A stretch of 27,090 nucleotides of DNA from Candidatus Izemoplasmatales bacterium (GTDB lineage: Bacteria > Bacillota_I > Bacilli_A > Izemoplasmatales > Hujiaoplasmataceae), in contig JAQUZK010000001.1 in NCBI GenBank assembly GCA_028691335.1, forward strand, positions 1 through 27,090, written 5' to 3'. A program made the position numbers and the translations under genes. Each line of letters opens with the position of its first letter. The first letter of the stretch is position 1. This document shows, piece after piece, positions 1 to 8,247 of this stretch. The notes under the pieces were generated by a model. The model searched no databases, was not told where the DNA came from, and saw nothing but the letters and a program-made list of their open reading frames with translations.

Positions 1-1718
1 CCACTAACTTTTTCTTCATAAACATACGTACCATACACATAATAAATCGCTCCGTTATTTACTAAATAATCTGTCCCATTTAGATTGACAAAACTATCTA
101 ATGTTAACCCAAATGATTGCAACTTATCTGTAATATCAGTAATCATTTCATAATTAAGAACATACACTTTATCTTTGTTTGTCGACGCTAAATAACTTTC
201 GCCATTATTATAGATTTTAATGAAATACTCATCTTCAGGTAATAAGGTTCTATAGTTGAAAAGTTCATCATAATCATAGAACTGATATAAATTACCTTTG
301 TCTGTAATCATCAACTCACCACTACTCATGTCTAAAATTAATTCATCTTCATCTATAGGTAAATTTGCCTCAAATACCTCATTAGTCATTTCAGCTTTAT
401 AAAGCCCACTTTCAGTTATATATCCATAGCCTTCTTGGCTATAGGCTATAAACACAACAAACTTTTCTTCCACGTTTAAAACCTTATTAGCATCTTCAAA
501 AATACCTAGACCTTCCGTATTGTCTAATAAATAAGAAATAGCTTCAGTTCTAACAAAAAATCTTTTGTTTGTGCGATAATATACTCCACTTACTCCATTA
601 TACTCTAAGAATGAATCTTTGATAAAATACTCATCGGCTGCTAAATTAAAATCATTTGTTAATTCAAGCGGAACATTATCATCTAGTTCTCCTTCAGGGA
701 ATATACCCCAAAAGAAAACTCTTGATTTATTAGTAGAAATAATAATGTGATAATCTGTTATAACTCCTGAAACAACTTCTTCATCACTATCAAGGTTTAA
801 TTCTTGGTCTAAATCTACAGAAGTTATCATATCAACATTATTATCAAGCATAATATTTTCATAGTTTTCTCCATATATAATGGTTCTTCCTAAAGAAGTT
901 TTTAACATTACTATATAATCAGAGAAAGCAATTACATCTACTATTACTTCTTGAAACTCTAAATCGAGTTTATCATTGATGTTTAGATAGACATTTACAA
1001 ATCTTTCTTTTTCAAAATCAAAATACGTTCCACTATCCATATCATAATCTAGAGTATATAATTGTCCATCAATAGTTAAAGCGTATTCATTGAACAACAT
1101 AGTTACATCAAGTTCTGATATATTATTATAGCCTATGTATAATATATCTGAATCTTTAACAAACACTTCTAAATCAGTTGTTACAACTTGATCAGGAGAT
1201 ATTTGAATGGTAAAACCAGAATCTAAATAAAATCCCGCAAATCCTTCAAGTAAGTCTTCATCTAAATAGTTTTCAAAATCAGCTGGTGTAATCCCATATG
1301 GAATGGTAATTTCAATCACTTCACCATATACGAAATTAATACTTACTTTTAACGTCTTTAAAGACCATTTAGCATATAATGTTAAATCTTCATTAACTTG
1401 TGTTTTAAAATCAAACTCTTTTGTTAGACCTGAGTCAGTAAACCAGCCTCCAAAGATGAAACCGATTCTAGAAACAGCTGGTTCTTGAATCATACTTCCA
1501 GGGCTGATAACTAAATCTTCAACATCAGTCCCCATGTTTTCAACAAAAGTTACTTTGACCATAGTTTGGTCATTACTTGAACTATTGATATCTCCTGTAG
1601 TCGTAATCACAGTTCCTTCAGTAGCGTCAGTAGTTCCATTAAAATTTAAAAAATCACATCCAAGCAGTCCAAATAGTAAAAAAACAAAGACTAAAGAAAT
1701 TTGTAATTTTTTGTTCAT
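1..1718 (-). CDS. Surface lipoprotein with InlB B-repeat and divergent RCC1-like propeller (C-terminus outside window)
   Basis: Open reading frame of 572 codons that runs off the left edge, so the gene is partial. It starts at ATG 1716-1718 after a good GGAGG ribosome binding site. Residues 1-20 form a lipoprotein signal peptide with lipobox LLGC and lipidated Cys21. A Ser/Thr-rich linker follows, then a B repeat (about residues 53-118) with the usual GFIFGGWF and LTLYAKW landmarks. The rest is all-beta in character with weak repeats of about 50 residues. The clearest resembles an RCC1 blade (RVFFWG at 333-338, then PLELT and FNL), a type common beside B repeats in Mollicutes surface proteins. 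It should be anchored outside the cell membrane; its ligand is unknown. The propeller call is from pattern recognition and the blades are degenerate. The B repeat and lipobox are secure. Confidence 0.85.
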   Translation of the reverse strand, partial: MNKKLQISLVFVFLLFGLLGCDFLNFNGTTDATEGTVITTTGDINSSSNDQTMVKVTFVENMGTDVEDLVISPGSMIQEPAVSRIGFIFGGWFTDSGLTKEFDFKTQVNEDLTLYAKWSLKTLKVSINFVYGEVIEITIPYGITPADFENYLDEDLLEGFAGFYLDSGFTIQISPDQVVTTDLEVFVKDSDILYIGYNNISELDVTMLFNEYALTIDGQLYTLDYDMDSGTYFDFEKERFVNVYLNINDKLDLEFQEVIVDVIAFSDYIVMLKTSLGRTIIYGENYENIMLDNNVDMITSVDLDQELNLDSDEEVVSGVITDYHIIISTNKSRVFFWGIFPEGELDDNVPLELTNDFNLAADEYFIKDSFLEYNGVSGVYYRTNKRFFVRTEAISYLLDNTEGLGIFEDANKVLNVEEKFVVFIAYSQEGYGYITESGLYKAEMTNEVFEANLPIDEDELILDMSSGELMITDKGNLYQFYDYDELFNYRTLLPEDEYFIKIYNNGESYLASTNKDKVYVLNYEMITDITDKLQSFGLTLDSFVNLNGTDYLVNNGAIYYVYGTYVYEEKVS

Positions 1719-1887
1719 AGTAGCCTCCAGCTCTATTGTTATAGTTTAGATAATATTATCATATACATGTATAATTTAATAGAGGTCTAGAAAAAAAATT
1801 TTAGAGTTTAATCATATTTTTCTGTATTTTATAAAAAGAGTTAATACATCGGTATATAGTACCTCTCTTTCCAACATGAACAAATCC

Positions 1888-1972
1888 TAGACTATTATAA
1901 GAAACATTAAACACTAAAAAAAACACAACATTTAAAAAGTTGTGTTTTTTGATTAAAAATTATAATAGTCTA
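1888..1972. repeat. 13-bp perfect inverted repeat enclosing a terminator hairpin
   Basis: TAGACTATTATAA at 1888-1900 is exactly repeated in inverted orientation at 1960-1972. The 59 bases between hold the terminator hairpin at 1916-1950, so the whole 85 bases can fold as a nested double hairpin. This lies in the 306-base gap between the lipoprotein and the ATPase gene. The rest of the gap (1719-1887) shows only a possible extended -10 for the lipoprotein near 1760-1770. Confidence 0.6.
1916..1950 (-). terminator. Intrinsic terminator of the ABC-type ATPase gene
   Basis: Read on the minus strand, a stem formed by AAAAAACACAAC and GTTGTGTTTTTT is followed by a run of U. It lies about 75 bases after the stop codon of the ATPase gene. 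The flanking A and T runs would allow it to work in both directions. Confidence 0.75.
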
Positions 1973-2024
1973 ATGAAGTCAAAGATTCAATTACTCTATA
2001 ACCATCTTCTTATTTAATAAACGA

Positions 2025-2813
2025 TTAATCTTTTAAATATCTTAAAAATTGTTCCTTATTATTTAGAAACTGTTTCAACATCTTAATACTTTCAATAGAA
2101 TCATAGTTTGATTTAATAAAATTATTGTCTTTAATTTCATAGACTATACTTTCTGGGATAGCTGGTAGTATCGGAGAGTGAGTAGCTATTATAAACTGAC
2201 AATTTCTTTTAGTAGCTTCAATTATCATAGCTGTGAGAGTAAGTTGATTTTGAACAGAAAGTGGTGTTTCTGGTTCATCTAAAAGATAGAGTTGATTATC
2301 TTTAATTCTTGAGGCAAAAAAGTCTAAGTAAGCTTCGCCGTGAGAAGATTTAGCTAAATCAACTGAATACATGTTTTCCAACTCTGATATTGTTCTATTA
2401 TATGGTGTCTTAGCCATTATTTTTGCATAATTAGATCTTTTCTTATATTCAACATCTATTCTTTTAATATGTTCTTTAGAGTCTATGATTTCTTTTTTAA
2501 TATATTCAATATAGTTAACAAAAGTTAGGCTTTCAAAAAAGAAACCTTTAATTTTTCCGAAATTCGGAAAAATAGCTACACTTCTGCTATCAACTTCTTC
2601 ATGATCATCAAAATTCCCAGGGATATGTATTTTAACCAGATTCAGTTTTTCCTGAATTAGTTTTAATAAAGAAGATTTGCCACTACCGTTTTCACCTAAA
2701 ATTATTGTGACTGGAGAATTCACATCAAGCTCAATGTCTTTTTTAAAAAGTTCAAGATTAAAAGGGTATGAACTATTAGACTTATAATTTATTTTTATTT
2801 TTTCCACTAACAT
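2025..2813 (-). CDS. Solitary ABC/SMC-type ATPase (COG3910-like)
   Basis: A 262-residue soluble ATPase of the ABC/Rad50 class without membrane segments. Walker A GENGSGKSS lies at 40-48, a signature-like SSHGEAYLDFF at 156-166, Walker B LYLLDEPE at 175-182 and the H-loop THSP at 211-214. The insert between Walker A and the signature (about 60-150) is short and has no long coiled coil, so it is not a true SMC or RecN protein. The layout fits the small predicted-ATPase family COG3910. ATG 2811-2813 follows an AGGAG site. The gene stands alone, with a terminator downstream and a divergent membrane-protein gene upstream. No nuclease partner is adjacent, so a two-gene defence system is not supported. 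Substrate and role are unknown. Confidence 0.85.
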   Translation of the reverse strand: MLVEKIKINYKSNSSYPFNLELFKKDIELDVNSPVTIILGENGSGKSSLLKLIQEKLNLVKIHIPGNFDDHEEVDSRSVAIFPNFGKIKGFFFESLTFVNYIEYIKKEIIDSKEHIKRIDVEYKKRSNYAKIMAKTPYNRTISELENMYSVDLAKSSHGEAYLDFFASRIKDNQLYLLDEPETPLSVQNQLTLTAMIIEATKRNCQFIIATHSPILPAIPESIVYEIKDNNFIKSNYDSIESIKMLKQFLNNKEQFLRYLKD

Positions 2814-2921
2814 TCTTTTAGCTCCTAATAGTTATATTTTTTTATCTTATCCTTAATTATACCAAAAATTATTTAAACATATTTAGTTTTTAAAAATATC
2901 TTTTTAAATAAACCGATTTAT

Positions 2922-2950
2922 TTGAATATTTAGTTATTTTTTTATATAAT
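2922..2950 (+). promoter_or_regulatory. Promoter of the small membrane protein gene
   Basis: TTGAAT at 2922-2927 and TATAAT at 2945-2950 are separated by 17 bases. The -10 ends 22 bases before the ATG. Confidence 0.7.
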
Positions 2951-2972
2951 GTGTTCATAGGAGGGTAAACAA

Positions 2973-3476
2973 ATGATAATTAAAGTACAAAAGTTTTTAC
3001 CTTTAGTCTCATTAGTCTTTAGTCTGTTTTTATTGTTTTCGGCTTTATTTACAGTTTTGTCTATTAATGATCAAGCGATTATGACAGGTTTAGAAGCCAT
3101 TTTCGGCGGCGAAATAGCTTCAATAGCTGGTTTTGCGAGTGCGGATGTTAATTTTAGTTTTCTAAACTTCATAGCATTTTTCTTACCTGCTTTATTAACG
3201 ATAGGGATAGCTATTTATGGTATGAAAAATCAAGAAACAAACACAGTAAAATCGATATTAGGAATAGTTTTAACAATTGTTTTTATTTTGTCAATTATCC
3301 TGATTTCAACAATGGCTAATAACACAACAGCTACTTTAAGCGTAATGGGTTCAGATACCACATTTAGCTATGAAGGTGCTAATTTAGCTATCGGATCAAT
3401 CTTAGCTTTAATATTCGCTATTTTAGGCACTGTTAGTTCTACTCTTTATTCGGTAATGCAATTTGCGAAAAAATAG
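2973..3476 (+). CDS. Hypothetical four-helix membrane protein
   Basis: I do not recognise a family. The 167-residue product has four hydrophobic segments at about 10-30, 62-84, 93-113 and 136-157. Short loops join them, including Thr/Ser-rich stretches around 115-135, and the tail ends in FAKK. There is no lipobox and no catalytic motif. ATG 2973 follows a strong AGGAGGGT site, with a near-consensus promoter before it and a hairpin terminator directly after it, so it is a well-expressed single-gene unit. The codon use looks like that of its neighbours. It is probably an integral cytoplasmic-membrane protein. No further function can be given. Confidence 0.8.
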   Translation: MIIKVQKFLPLVSLVFSLFLLFSALFTVLSINDQAIMTGLEAIFGGEIASIAGFASADVNFSFLNFIAFFLPALLTIGIAIYGMKNQETNTVKSILGIVLTIVFILSIILISTMANNTTATLSVMGSDTTFSYEGANLAIGSILALIFAILGTVSSTLYSVMQFAKK

Positions 3477-3494
3477 TTTTAAAAAATCTTTATT

Positions 3495-3520
3495 AGGAGA
3501 CAGTAAAGTCTCCTTTTTTT
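3495..3520 (+). terminator. Intrinsic terminator of the small membrane protein gene
   Basis: The stem AGGAGAC (3495-3501) pairs with GTCTCCT (3508-3514) and is followed by a T run. The run overlaps the stop codon of the convergent nucleotidyltransferase gene. Confidence 0.85.
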
Positions 3521-4364
3521 ATTTGGCTAAATTGTAATTTTCTGAAAGAAAATAAAGCATCTTATCATATAAAGCTCTATCATAAAAATATCCATAGATA
3601 TCAGCTAGTTTTCTAGAAAAGCAGTCAAATAACTCTAAAGTTTGAAATAAGCCAGATTTAATACTATTTATTTTAATACTAGCATACGTATTTAAGTATT
3701 TTTCATAAATCTCTTTTGGTAGTAACTCTTTATACTTTTTTTTCATCTTTCCAACAGAAATCTTATAATCATGGTTATAACCTATCCACCAATCAAGTAT
3801 ATTATCCAGTTCTTCCCTTATGATATTTAAATGCTTATAAGCATAAATCACTTCATTTCTTGATAGTCCTTTAGCTACATAAGGTAAAACCCAAAAAAAT
3901 TCATTAACTGTAAATGAAAAATCTTTTTCATTTATCTTTTCAACATAATAACTAGATTCATTAGGATTAGAGTTAAAACCATAATTATCCTTATCGAGAA
4001 TTATCTTAGATAAAGAATCCTTCTTTATAGCTTTATCAATATTCTTTATATCTACAATATTCAAATCTAATCTTGTGCCATCAAAGAATTGTAACATATA
4101 GATATATGAGTTAGATGATTCATCATAATCTCTCTGTTCTTTAGAACATTGAGACACAAGAGGCTTATCAAAATCATTTTTCCATGATTCATCTTTAAGA
4201 AAAGCTTTAAAATTTTTAACATAAAAGACAATATCAAAGTCTTGGTATTGGTCTTTAGTTATATTAGGATTAACCCTAGAACCATTCATCTCAACTACTC
4301 TGACATTTTCAGTTCTTTTTGCTAGATCAATTATTTTATCAAATAAAACTTGGTTTTTATCCAT
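3519..4364 (-). CDS. Aminoglycoside 6-adenylyltransferase-like protein (AadE/AadK family)
   Basis: A 281-residue protein that matches the streptomycin adenylyltransferase family (AadE, AadK of Bacillus) in length and motif order. The nucleotidyltransferase signature NGSRVNP lies at 27-33, the metal-binding pair DFDIVF at 42-47 and the third acidic residue (Asp100) in GTRLDLNI. The C-terminal half is helical, with the family's FFWVLPYVAKGLSRNE stretch. The known reaction of characterised members is transfer of AMP from ATP to the 6-hydroxyl of streptomycin. No mobile-element or resistance cassette lies next to it and base composition matches its surroundings, so it looks like a resident chromosomal gene. 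Whether it gives resistance cannot be told. A possible -10 (TATAAT on the minus strand) is at 4411-4416. Confidence 0.88.
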   Translation of the reverse strand: MDKNQVLFDKIIDLAKRTENVRVVEMNGSRVNPNITKDQYQDFDIVFYVKNFKAFLKDESWKNDFDKPLVSQCSKEQRDYDESSNSYIYMLQFFDGTRLDLNIVDIKNIDKAIKKDSLSKIILDKDNYGFNSNPNESSYYVEKINEKDFSFTVNEFFWVLPYVAKGLSRNEVIYAYKHLNIIREELDNILDWWIGYNHDYKISVGKMKKKYKELLPKEIYEKYLNTYASIKINSIKSGLFQTLELFDCFSRKLADIYGYFYDRALYDKMLYFLSENYNLAK

Positions 4365-4473
4365 AAAAATTTATACCTTTCATTTAATATGTTATTTATT
4401 GTCAAGTATAATTATAACAATTTTTTTAAAGAACAAGAAAGTTTTTAAAGGATTAGTAGATATTAATTAGATA

Positions 4474-4502
4474 TTGACTTCTACCTTTTTTAGGAGTAAA
4501 AT
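4474..4502 (+). promoter_or_regulatory. Promoter of the TauE/SafE permease gene
   Basis: TTGACT at 4474-4479 and TAAAAT at 4497-4502 with a 17-base spacer. Transcription should start near 4509, so both candidate start codons (4524, 4557) lie in the transcript. Confidence 0.75.
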
Positions 4503-4556
4503 TTTCTTTGTGGTTATTGACTAATGTCAATAAAAACAGATAGGAAAAGAAGGATA

Positions 4557-5342
4557 ATGACTGAATATTTTTTGATGGCTGCGATTTTAATTATTTCTAT
4601 TACCATGGCAATGGTAGGCAAAGGTGGAGGTAATTTTTATGTAATAGCGATAGTGCTATCTGGAGTTTCTATGCATCAGGCTGCTTCTAGTTCACAAGCT
4701 ATTATGTTAGCCACCAGCTTAGCTGCTATGCTTGTTTTTATGAAAAGCAAAAAAATAGATTGGAAGTTGGCTTTAATTATAGATCCAGCTACTGATGTCA
4801 TGGCTTTTGTCGGTGGTTATTTTTCTAGTAGAATAACTGGAACTTCATTAAAAACTGTTTTTGCGATTTGTTTAATTCTTGTTTCAATCTTTATGTTGAT
4901 AAAAGTAAAAGAAAAACCTATATCAAAAACAAAAAGATTTGGTTACTGGCATAGAGAATTTGGTGGATATAAATATACAGTTAACCTATGGATTGCATTA
5001 CCAATAACTGCTTTAGTGGGACTTTTCGCAGGAGCGGTAGGTATTAGCGGTGGAGCCTTTAAAATACCATTAATGGTAATGCTATGTGGTATACCAATTG
5101 AAATCGCTATTGGAACATCAAGTGCAATGGTCGCTGTAACTGCACTCATGGGATTACTAGGCCATAGTTTAAATGGTAATTTTGATATAAATTTTGCGAT
5201 TCCGTTGGTGATTTTAGCTTTAATAGGCGGTTTGATTGGTGGAAAATTAGCTTTAAGAAATAAACCAAAAAATTTGAAAGTCATCTTCGCTTTAACTAAC
5301 TTAATAGCCGCAATCGTTATGCTAATTAATATATTCTCTTAA
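4557..5342 (+). CDS. TauE/SafE family membrane permease
   Basis: A polytopic membrane protein (261 residues from the chosen start) of the TauE/SafE (formerly DUF81) family, which exports or takes up sulfite, sulfoacetate and other anions. It has two homologous halves, each beginning with a glycine-rich helix: MVGKGGGNFY in the first and GAVGISGGAFKIPLM in the second. The second half also has the conserved IGTSSAMVAVTAL. A hydrophilic loop with KEKPISKTK separates them. An upstream in-frame ATG at 4524 would add 11 charged residues but has no ribosome binding site. ATG 4557 follows GAAGG, with an additional AGGA further up, and puts the first helix at the N-terminus. The substrate cannot be assigned, since no sulfur-metabolism gene is adjacent. 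Confidence 0.85.
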   Translation: MTEYFLMAAILIISITMAMVGKGGGNFYVIAIVLSGVSMHQAASSSQAIMLATSLAAMLVFMKSKKIDWKLALIIDPATDVMAFVGGYFSSRITGTSLKTVFAICLILVSIFMLIKVKEKPISKTKRFGYWHREFGGYKYTVNLWIALPITALVGLFAGAVGISGGAFKIPLMVMLCGIPIEIAIGTSSAMVAVTALMGLLGHSLNGNFDINFAIPLVILALIGGLIGGKLALRNKPKNLKVIFALTNLIAAIVMLINIFS

Positions 5343-5349
5343 ATAAAGT

Positions 5350-5386
5350 AAAGGCCCTAAGTAATTTTCCTTTTGGCCTTTTTTTT
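5350..5386 (+). terminator. Intrinsic terminator of the TauE/SafE gene
   Basis: AAAGGCC at 5350-5356 pairs with GGCCTTT at 5375-5381, followed by a T run. The loop is long (18 bases). Confidence 0.8.
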
Positions 5387-5401
5387 GCTTAATTTAAAAA
5401 C

Positions 5402-6997
5402 TTATTTTCTTATTTTATCTAAAATCTTGTAAGCTACTTTTATACCATCTATTGCCGCAGATACAATTCCTCCGGCATATCCAGCGCCTTCACCAGCAGG
5501 ATATAGATGCTTAAATGAAATACTTTCTAAAGACTCCATATCTCTTTTAATTCTTACTGGAGAGGATGATCTTGTTTCTACTCCAGTTAAAATTGCATCT
5601 TCATGATCAAAGTTAAAAAGGTCTCTTCCCATTTTCTTTAAAGCTTCAATTATTGCTTCATTAATTTCCTCTGAATAAATACTTCTCAGATTAGAAAGAG
5701 TTATACCAATAGGATAACTTGGTATAACACTACCAAGTTTTTCTGTTGATTTATTCAAAATAAAGTCACCAACTCTTTGAATAGGTGCGTTATAGTTCTT
5801 ACCGCCTAAAGCGTAAGCTTTTCTTTCTAAATCTCTTTGGTAATACATTCCCGCTAATGGATGAGGACTTCCAAAGTCTTTTTCATCAACTGTAACTATT
5901 AAAGCGCTATTAGCATTTTCTTTGTCTCTTTTATACTCACTCATGCCATTAGTTACTAATAATCCTTCTTCAGAGGCTGAAGGTACAACAATCCCTCCTG
6001 GGCACATACAAAAAGTATAAACACCTCTCTCATTTTTAGCTTTATAGGTAAGCTTGTATTCAGCTGGGCCTAATAATAAGTTAGTTTCTTCAAAACCAAA
6101 CTGTGATTTATTAATCATTTTTTGATTATGTTCTATTCGAAATCCAACCGCAAATGGCTTTTGATTAATTACGCAATTATTGTTATATAGCATTTCAATC
6201 GTGTCTCTACTGCTATGACCAATAGCTAAAATACAGTAGTCATAATGCTCAGTTTTACCATTCACAGTTAAAACTATGCCTTTATCATCGGGCATAATGT
6301 GCTCAACCCGAGAATTAAAATTAACAGTAGATCCTAAAGAGATAATCTCTTGACGGATGTTCTTAACTATACCTATCAACTTATCAGACCCAATATGTGG
6401 ATTTGAATCATAAAGAATTTCTTCAGGAGCTCCGGCTTTAACAAATTCATCAAACAGCCATTCCCATAAAGGATCTTTCTTTCTATTAGTAAGTTTACCG
6501 TCCGAGTAAGTCCCAGCTCCCCCTTCACCAAATTGAATATTTGACTCAGGGTTTAAAATTCTTTCTTTCTCAAATTTCTTGATTGTCTCAATTCTTTTAT
6601 CAACTTCTTCCCCGCGTTCATAAACAGTCACATTAACTCCCGCTCTAGCAAAAGTTAAAGAACTGAAAATTCCCGCAGGTCCAAACCCAATAACAGCTAT
6701 TTTCTTATCTTTTAAATACTCATAATTAAAATATGGTATCTCACTTTTTTCATCATTGTATCTAGTTACATTAGAAATCTTTTTTGATAGAATAAAACTT
6801 TCGTTTTTAACCTCCGCTAGAATGTTAAAAACTAATTTTATATCTTCTTTTTTTCTAGCATCAATAGACTTTTTTAAAATCTTATACTCTATAATCTTAT
6901 CTTCATTTACTCTTAAATATTTTTTTATATATGGGGTTAAATCAGAAGACTTCTCATATTCATTTAAACTGACTTTAACTTGATTGATTAATAACAT
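5402..6997 (-). CDS. FAD-dependent dehydrogenase of the COG2509 family
   Basis: A 531-residue flavoprotein. The first 95 residues form the small N-terminal domain typical of the family. A Rossmann FAD-binding motif IAVIGFGPAGIFSSL follows (GFGPAG at 104-109). Further family features are IQFGEGGAGTYSDGKLT, the YCILAIGHSSRD segment, the CMCPGGIVVPSASE stretch with paired cysteines, and a C-terminal PAGEGAGYAGGIVSAA motif that closes the FAD site. Full length, no signal peptide, so cytoplasmic. The family is widespread in anaerobes and Firmicutes; its physiological substrate is not established. ATG 6995-6997 follows AAGAGGT. It is a single-gene unit with a divergent promoter shared with tsaC. 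Confidence 0.9.
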   Translation of the reverse strand: MLLINQVKVSLNEYEKSSDLTPYIKKYLRVNEDKIIEYKILKKSIDARKKEDIKLVFNILAEVKNESFILSKKISNVTRYNDEKSEIPYFNYEYLKDKKIAVIGFGPAGIFSSLTFARAGVNVTVYERGEEVDKRIETIKKFEKERILNPESNIQFGEGGAGTYSDGKLTNRKKDPLWEWLFDEFVKAGAPEEILYDSNPHIGSDKLIGIVKNIRQEIISLGSTVNFNSRVEHIMPDDKGIVLTVNGKTEHYDYCILAIGHSSRDTIEMLYNNNCVINQKPFAVGFRIEHNQKMINKSQFGFEETNLLLGPAEYKLTYKAKNERGVYTFCMCPGGIVVPSASEEGLLVTNGMSEYKRDKENANSALIVTVDEKDFGSPHPLAGMYYQRDLERKAYALGGKNYNAPIQRVGDFILNKSTEKLGSVIPSYPIGITLSNLRSIYSEEINEAIIEALKKMGRDLFNFDHEDAILTGVETRSSSPVRIKRDMESLESISFKHLYPAGEGAGYAGGIVSAAIDGIKVAYKILDKIRK

Positions 6998-7034
6998 ATT
7001 TACCTCTTATTTTTTTAGTTTAACATCCATTACT

Positions 7035-7043
7035 ATTTTATCA
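7035..7043 (-). promoter_or_regulatory. Extended -10 promoter of the FAD dehydrogenase gene
   Basis: On the minus strand TGATAAAAT forms an extended -10 (TG, one base, TAAAAT). No good -35 is seen. Confidence 0.5.
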
Positions 7044-7093
7044 TAATAACTAACTACCAACTAAAAAACTTTTATTTTATCACTAAAATATTG

Positions 7094-7099
7094 TATAAT
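7094..7099 (+). promoter_or_regulatory. -10 element of the tsaC promoter
   Basis: Consensus TATAAT. Seventeen bases upstream lies TTTATT (7071-7076), a weak -35. It is 58 bases before the tsaC start. Confidence 0.55.
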
Positions 7100-7157
7100 A
7101 CATTAGTACAAGTTTCTTAGTAAATAAACTCATAAAAATGATTTCAAAGGATAAAAT

Positions 7158-8192
7158 ATGAAAACAACTGTATTCAGCACTTCTGATTTAGAAAAAAAAG
7201 AAGTTCAAAAGAAAATTAAATACAATCTAGAAAATGATGAGTTAGTAGTTTTCCCTACAGAAACTGTTTACGGAATCGGCGCTAACGCTTTATCAGAAAC
7301 AGCTGTTAAGAAAATATTTTCTGTAAAAGGCAGGCCTAGCGATAACCCATTAATCGTACATTTAAGTAAAGCAAAAGATGTATACAAATATGTTAATAAT
7401 GTTTCAAAACACGCTGAAATTTTAATGGATGCTTTTTGGCCCGGACCATTAACATTAGTCTTTGAAAGTAAAGGTATTTTTTCACCAGTGGTCACAGGTG
7501 GACTGAAGACAGTTGCTATAAGAGTTCCATCTCATAAAACCGCAAAAAAAGTTATTGAACTTAGCGGTGTGCCAATTTGCGCTCCATCCGCAAATATCAG
7601 CGGTAGACCTTCTTCCACTTTGTTTTCTCATGTCTTGGAAGACTTCGATGGAAAAGTATCGATTATTATCGATGGAGGCCCTACTGATATCGGCTTAGAA
7701 TCTACTGTTTTAGATCTTACCGTTGATATTCCTACAATCTTAAGACCTGGAAAAATAACTAAAGATATGATTGAAAAAGTATTAAATATCTCTATAATCA
7801 ATCATACAGAAGTCCAAAATGGTTTAGCTCCTAAATCTCCTGGTATGAAATATAAACATTACGCTCCTAAAGGAAATGTTACCTTAATAGATGGCAGTTT
7901 TGAAGAAACCATTGAATACATCCAAAAACAACTTTTTGATAAAAGACAAAATAAGTGTGCTGTCTTATGTCCAGATGAATTCGCTGATATGTTAAATGGA
8001 GACACAATAATTAAGCTTGGATCTTTAGATAATCTTGAATCAATAGCCACAAACCTTTTTAAATCGCTTAGATTGATGGACGAAATGAATATTGACTATA
8101 TTTATATCCCAGCAGTAAGTTACGAAGGCTTAGGCCAAGCTATTATGAATAGACTACTTAAAGCAGCTAATCAAAATCTTATTAAGCTTTAA
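7158..8192 (+). CDS. tsaC: L-threonylcarbamoyladenylate synthase (TsaC/Sua5)
   Basis: Makes threonylcarbamoyl-AMP from threonine, bicarbonate and ATP, the first step of the t6A37 modification of ANN-decoding tRNAs in the cytoplasm. The YrdC domain fills about residues 12-200, with PTETVYG at 33-39, KGRPSDNPL at 57-65 and the nucleotide-site segment PICAPSANISGRPS. The linker motif SPGMKYKHYAP follows, then a C-terminal Sua5 domain to residue 344. This is therefore the long Sua5 type (as B. subtilis YwlC), not the short E. coli TsaC. ATG 7158 follows AAAGGA. It has its own promoter and a strong terminator. The partners TsaB, TsaD and TsaE are not in the window. Confidence 0.95.
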   Translation: MKTTVFSTSDLEKKEVQKKIKYNLENDELVVFPTETVYGIGANALSETAVKKIFSVKGRPSDNPLIVHLSKAKDVYKYVNNVSKHAEILMDAFWPGPLTLVFESKGIFSPVVTGGLKTVAIRVPSHKTAKKVIELSGVPICAPSANISGRPSSTLFSHVLEDFDGKVSIIIDGGPTDIGLESTVLDLTVDIPTILRPGKITKDMIEKVLNISIINHTEVQNGLAPKSPGMKYKHYAPKGNVTLIDGSFEETIEYIQKQLFDKRQNKCAVLCPDEFADMLNGDTIIKLGSLDNLESIATNLFKSLRLMDEMNIDYIYIPAVSYEGLGQAIMNRLLKAANQNLIKL

Positions 8193-8195
8193 AAG

Positions 8196-8239
8196 AAAAA
8201 GCCCTTAAAATCTTTCATAGGTTTTTAAGGGCTTTTTTT
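8196..8239. terminator. Bidirectional terminator between tsaC and the nuclease gene
   Basis: AAAAAGCCCTTAAAA (8196-8210) pairs with TTTTAAGGGCTTTTT (8223-8237), a 15-bp stem with a 12-base loop. A and T runs allow use by both convergent genes. Confidence 0.9.
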
Positions 8240-8247
8240 AATTTATT

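Noticed and set aside
1303..1749. Two short plus-strand open frames
   Set aside because: Both lie antisense to the start of the lipoprotein gene, whose signal peptide, lipobox and B repeat are clear.
2025..4364. Possible defence island formed by ATPase, membrane protein and nucleotidyltransferase
   Set aside because: The three genes differ in strand, each has its own terminator or promoter, and the nucleotidyltransferase matches the AadE/AadK family, not a toxin of the MNT/HEPN type.
4943..5284. 113-codon open frame antisense to the TauE/SafE gene
   Set aside because: Shadow of a membrane-protein frame, Lys/Pro/Ile-rich, no promoter or ribosome binding site.
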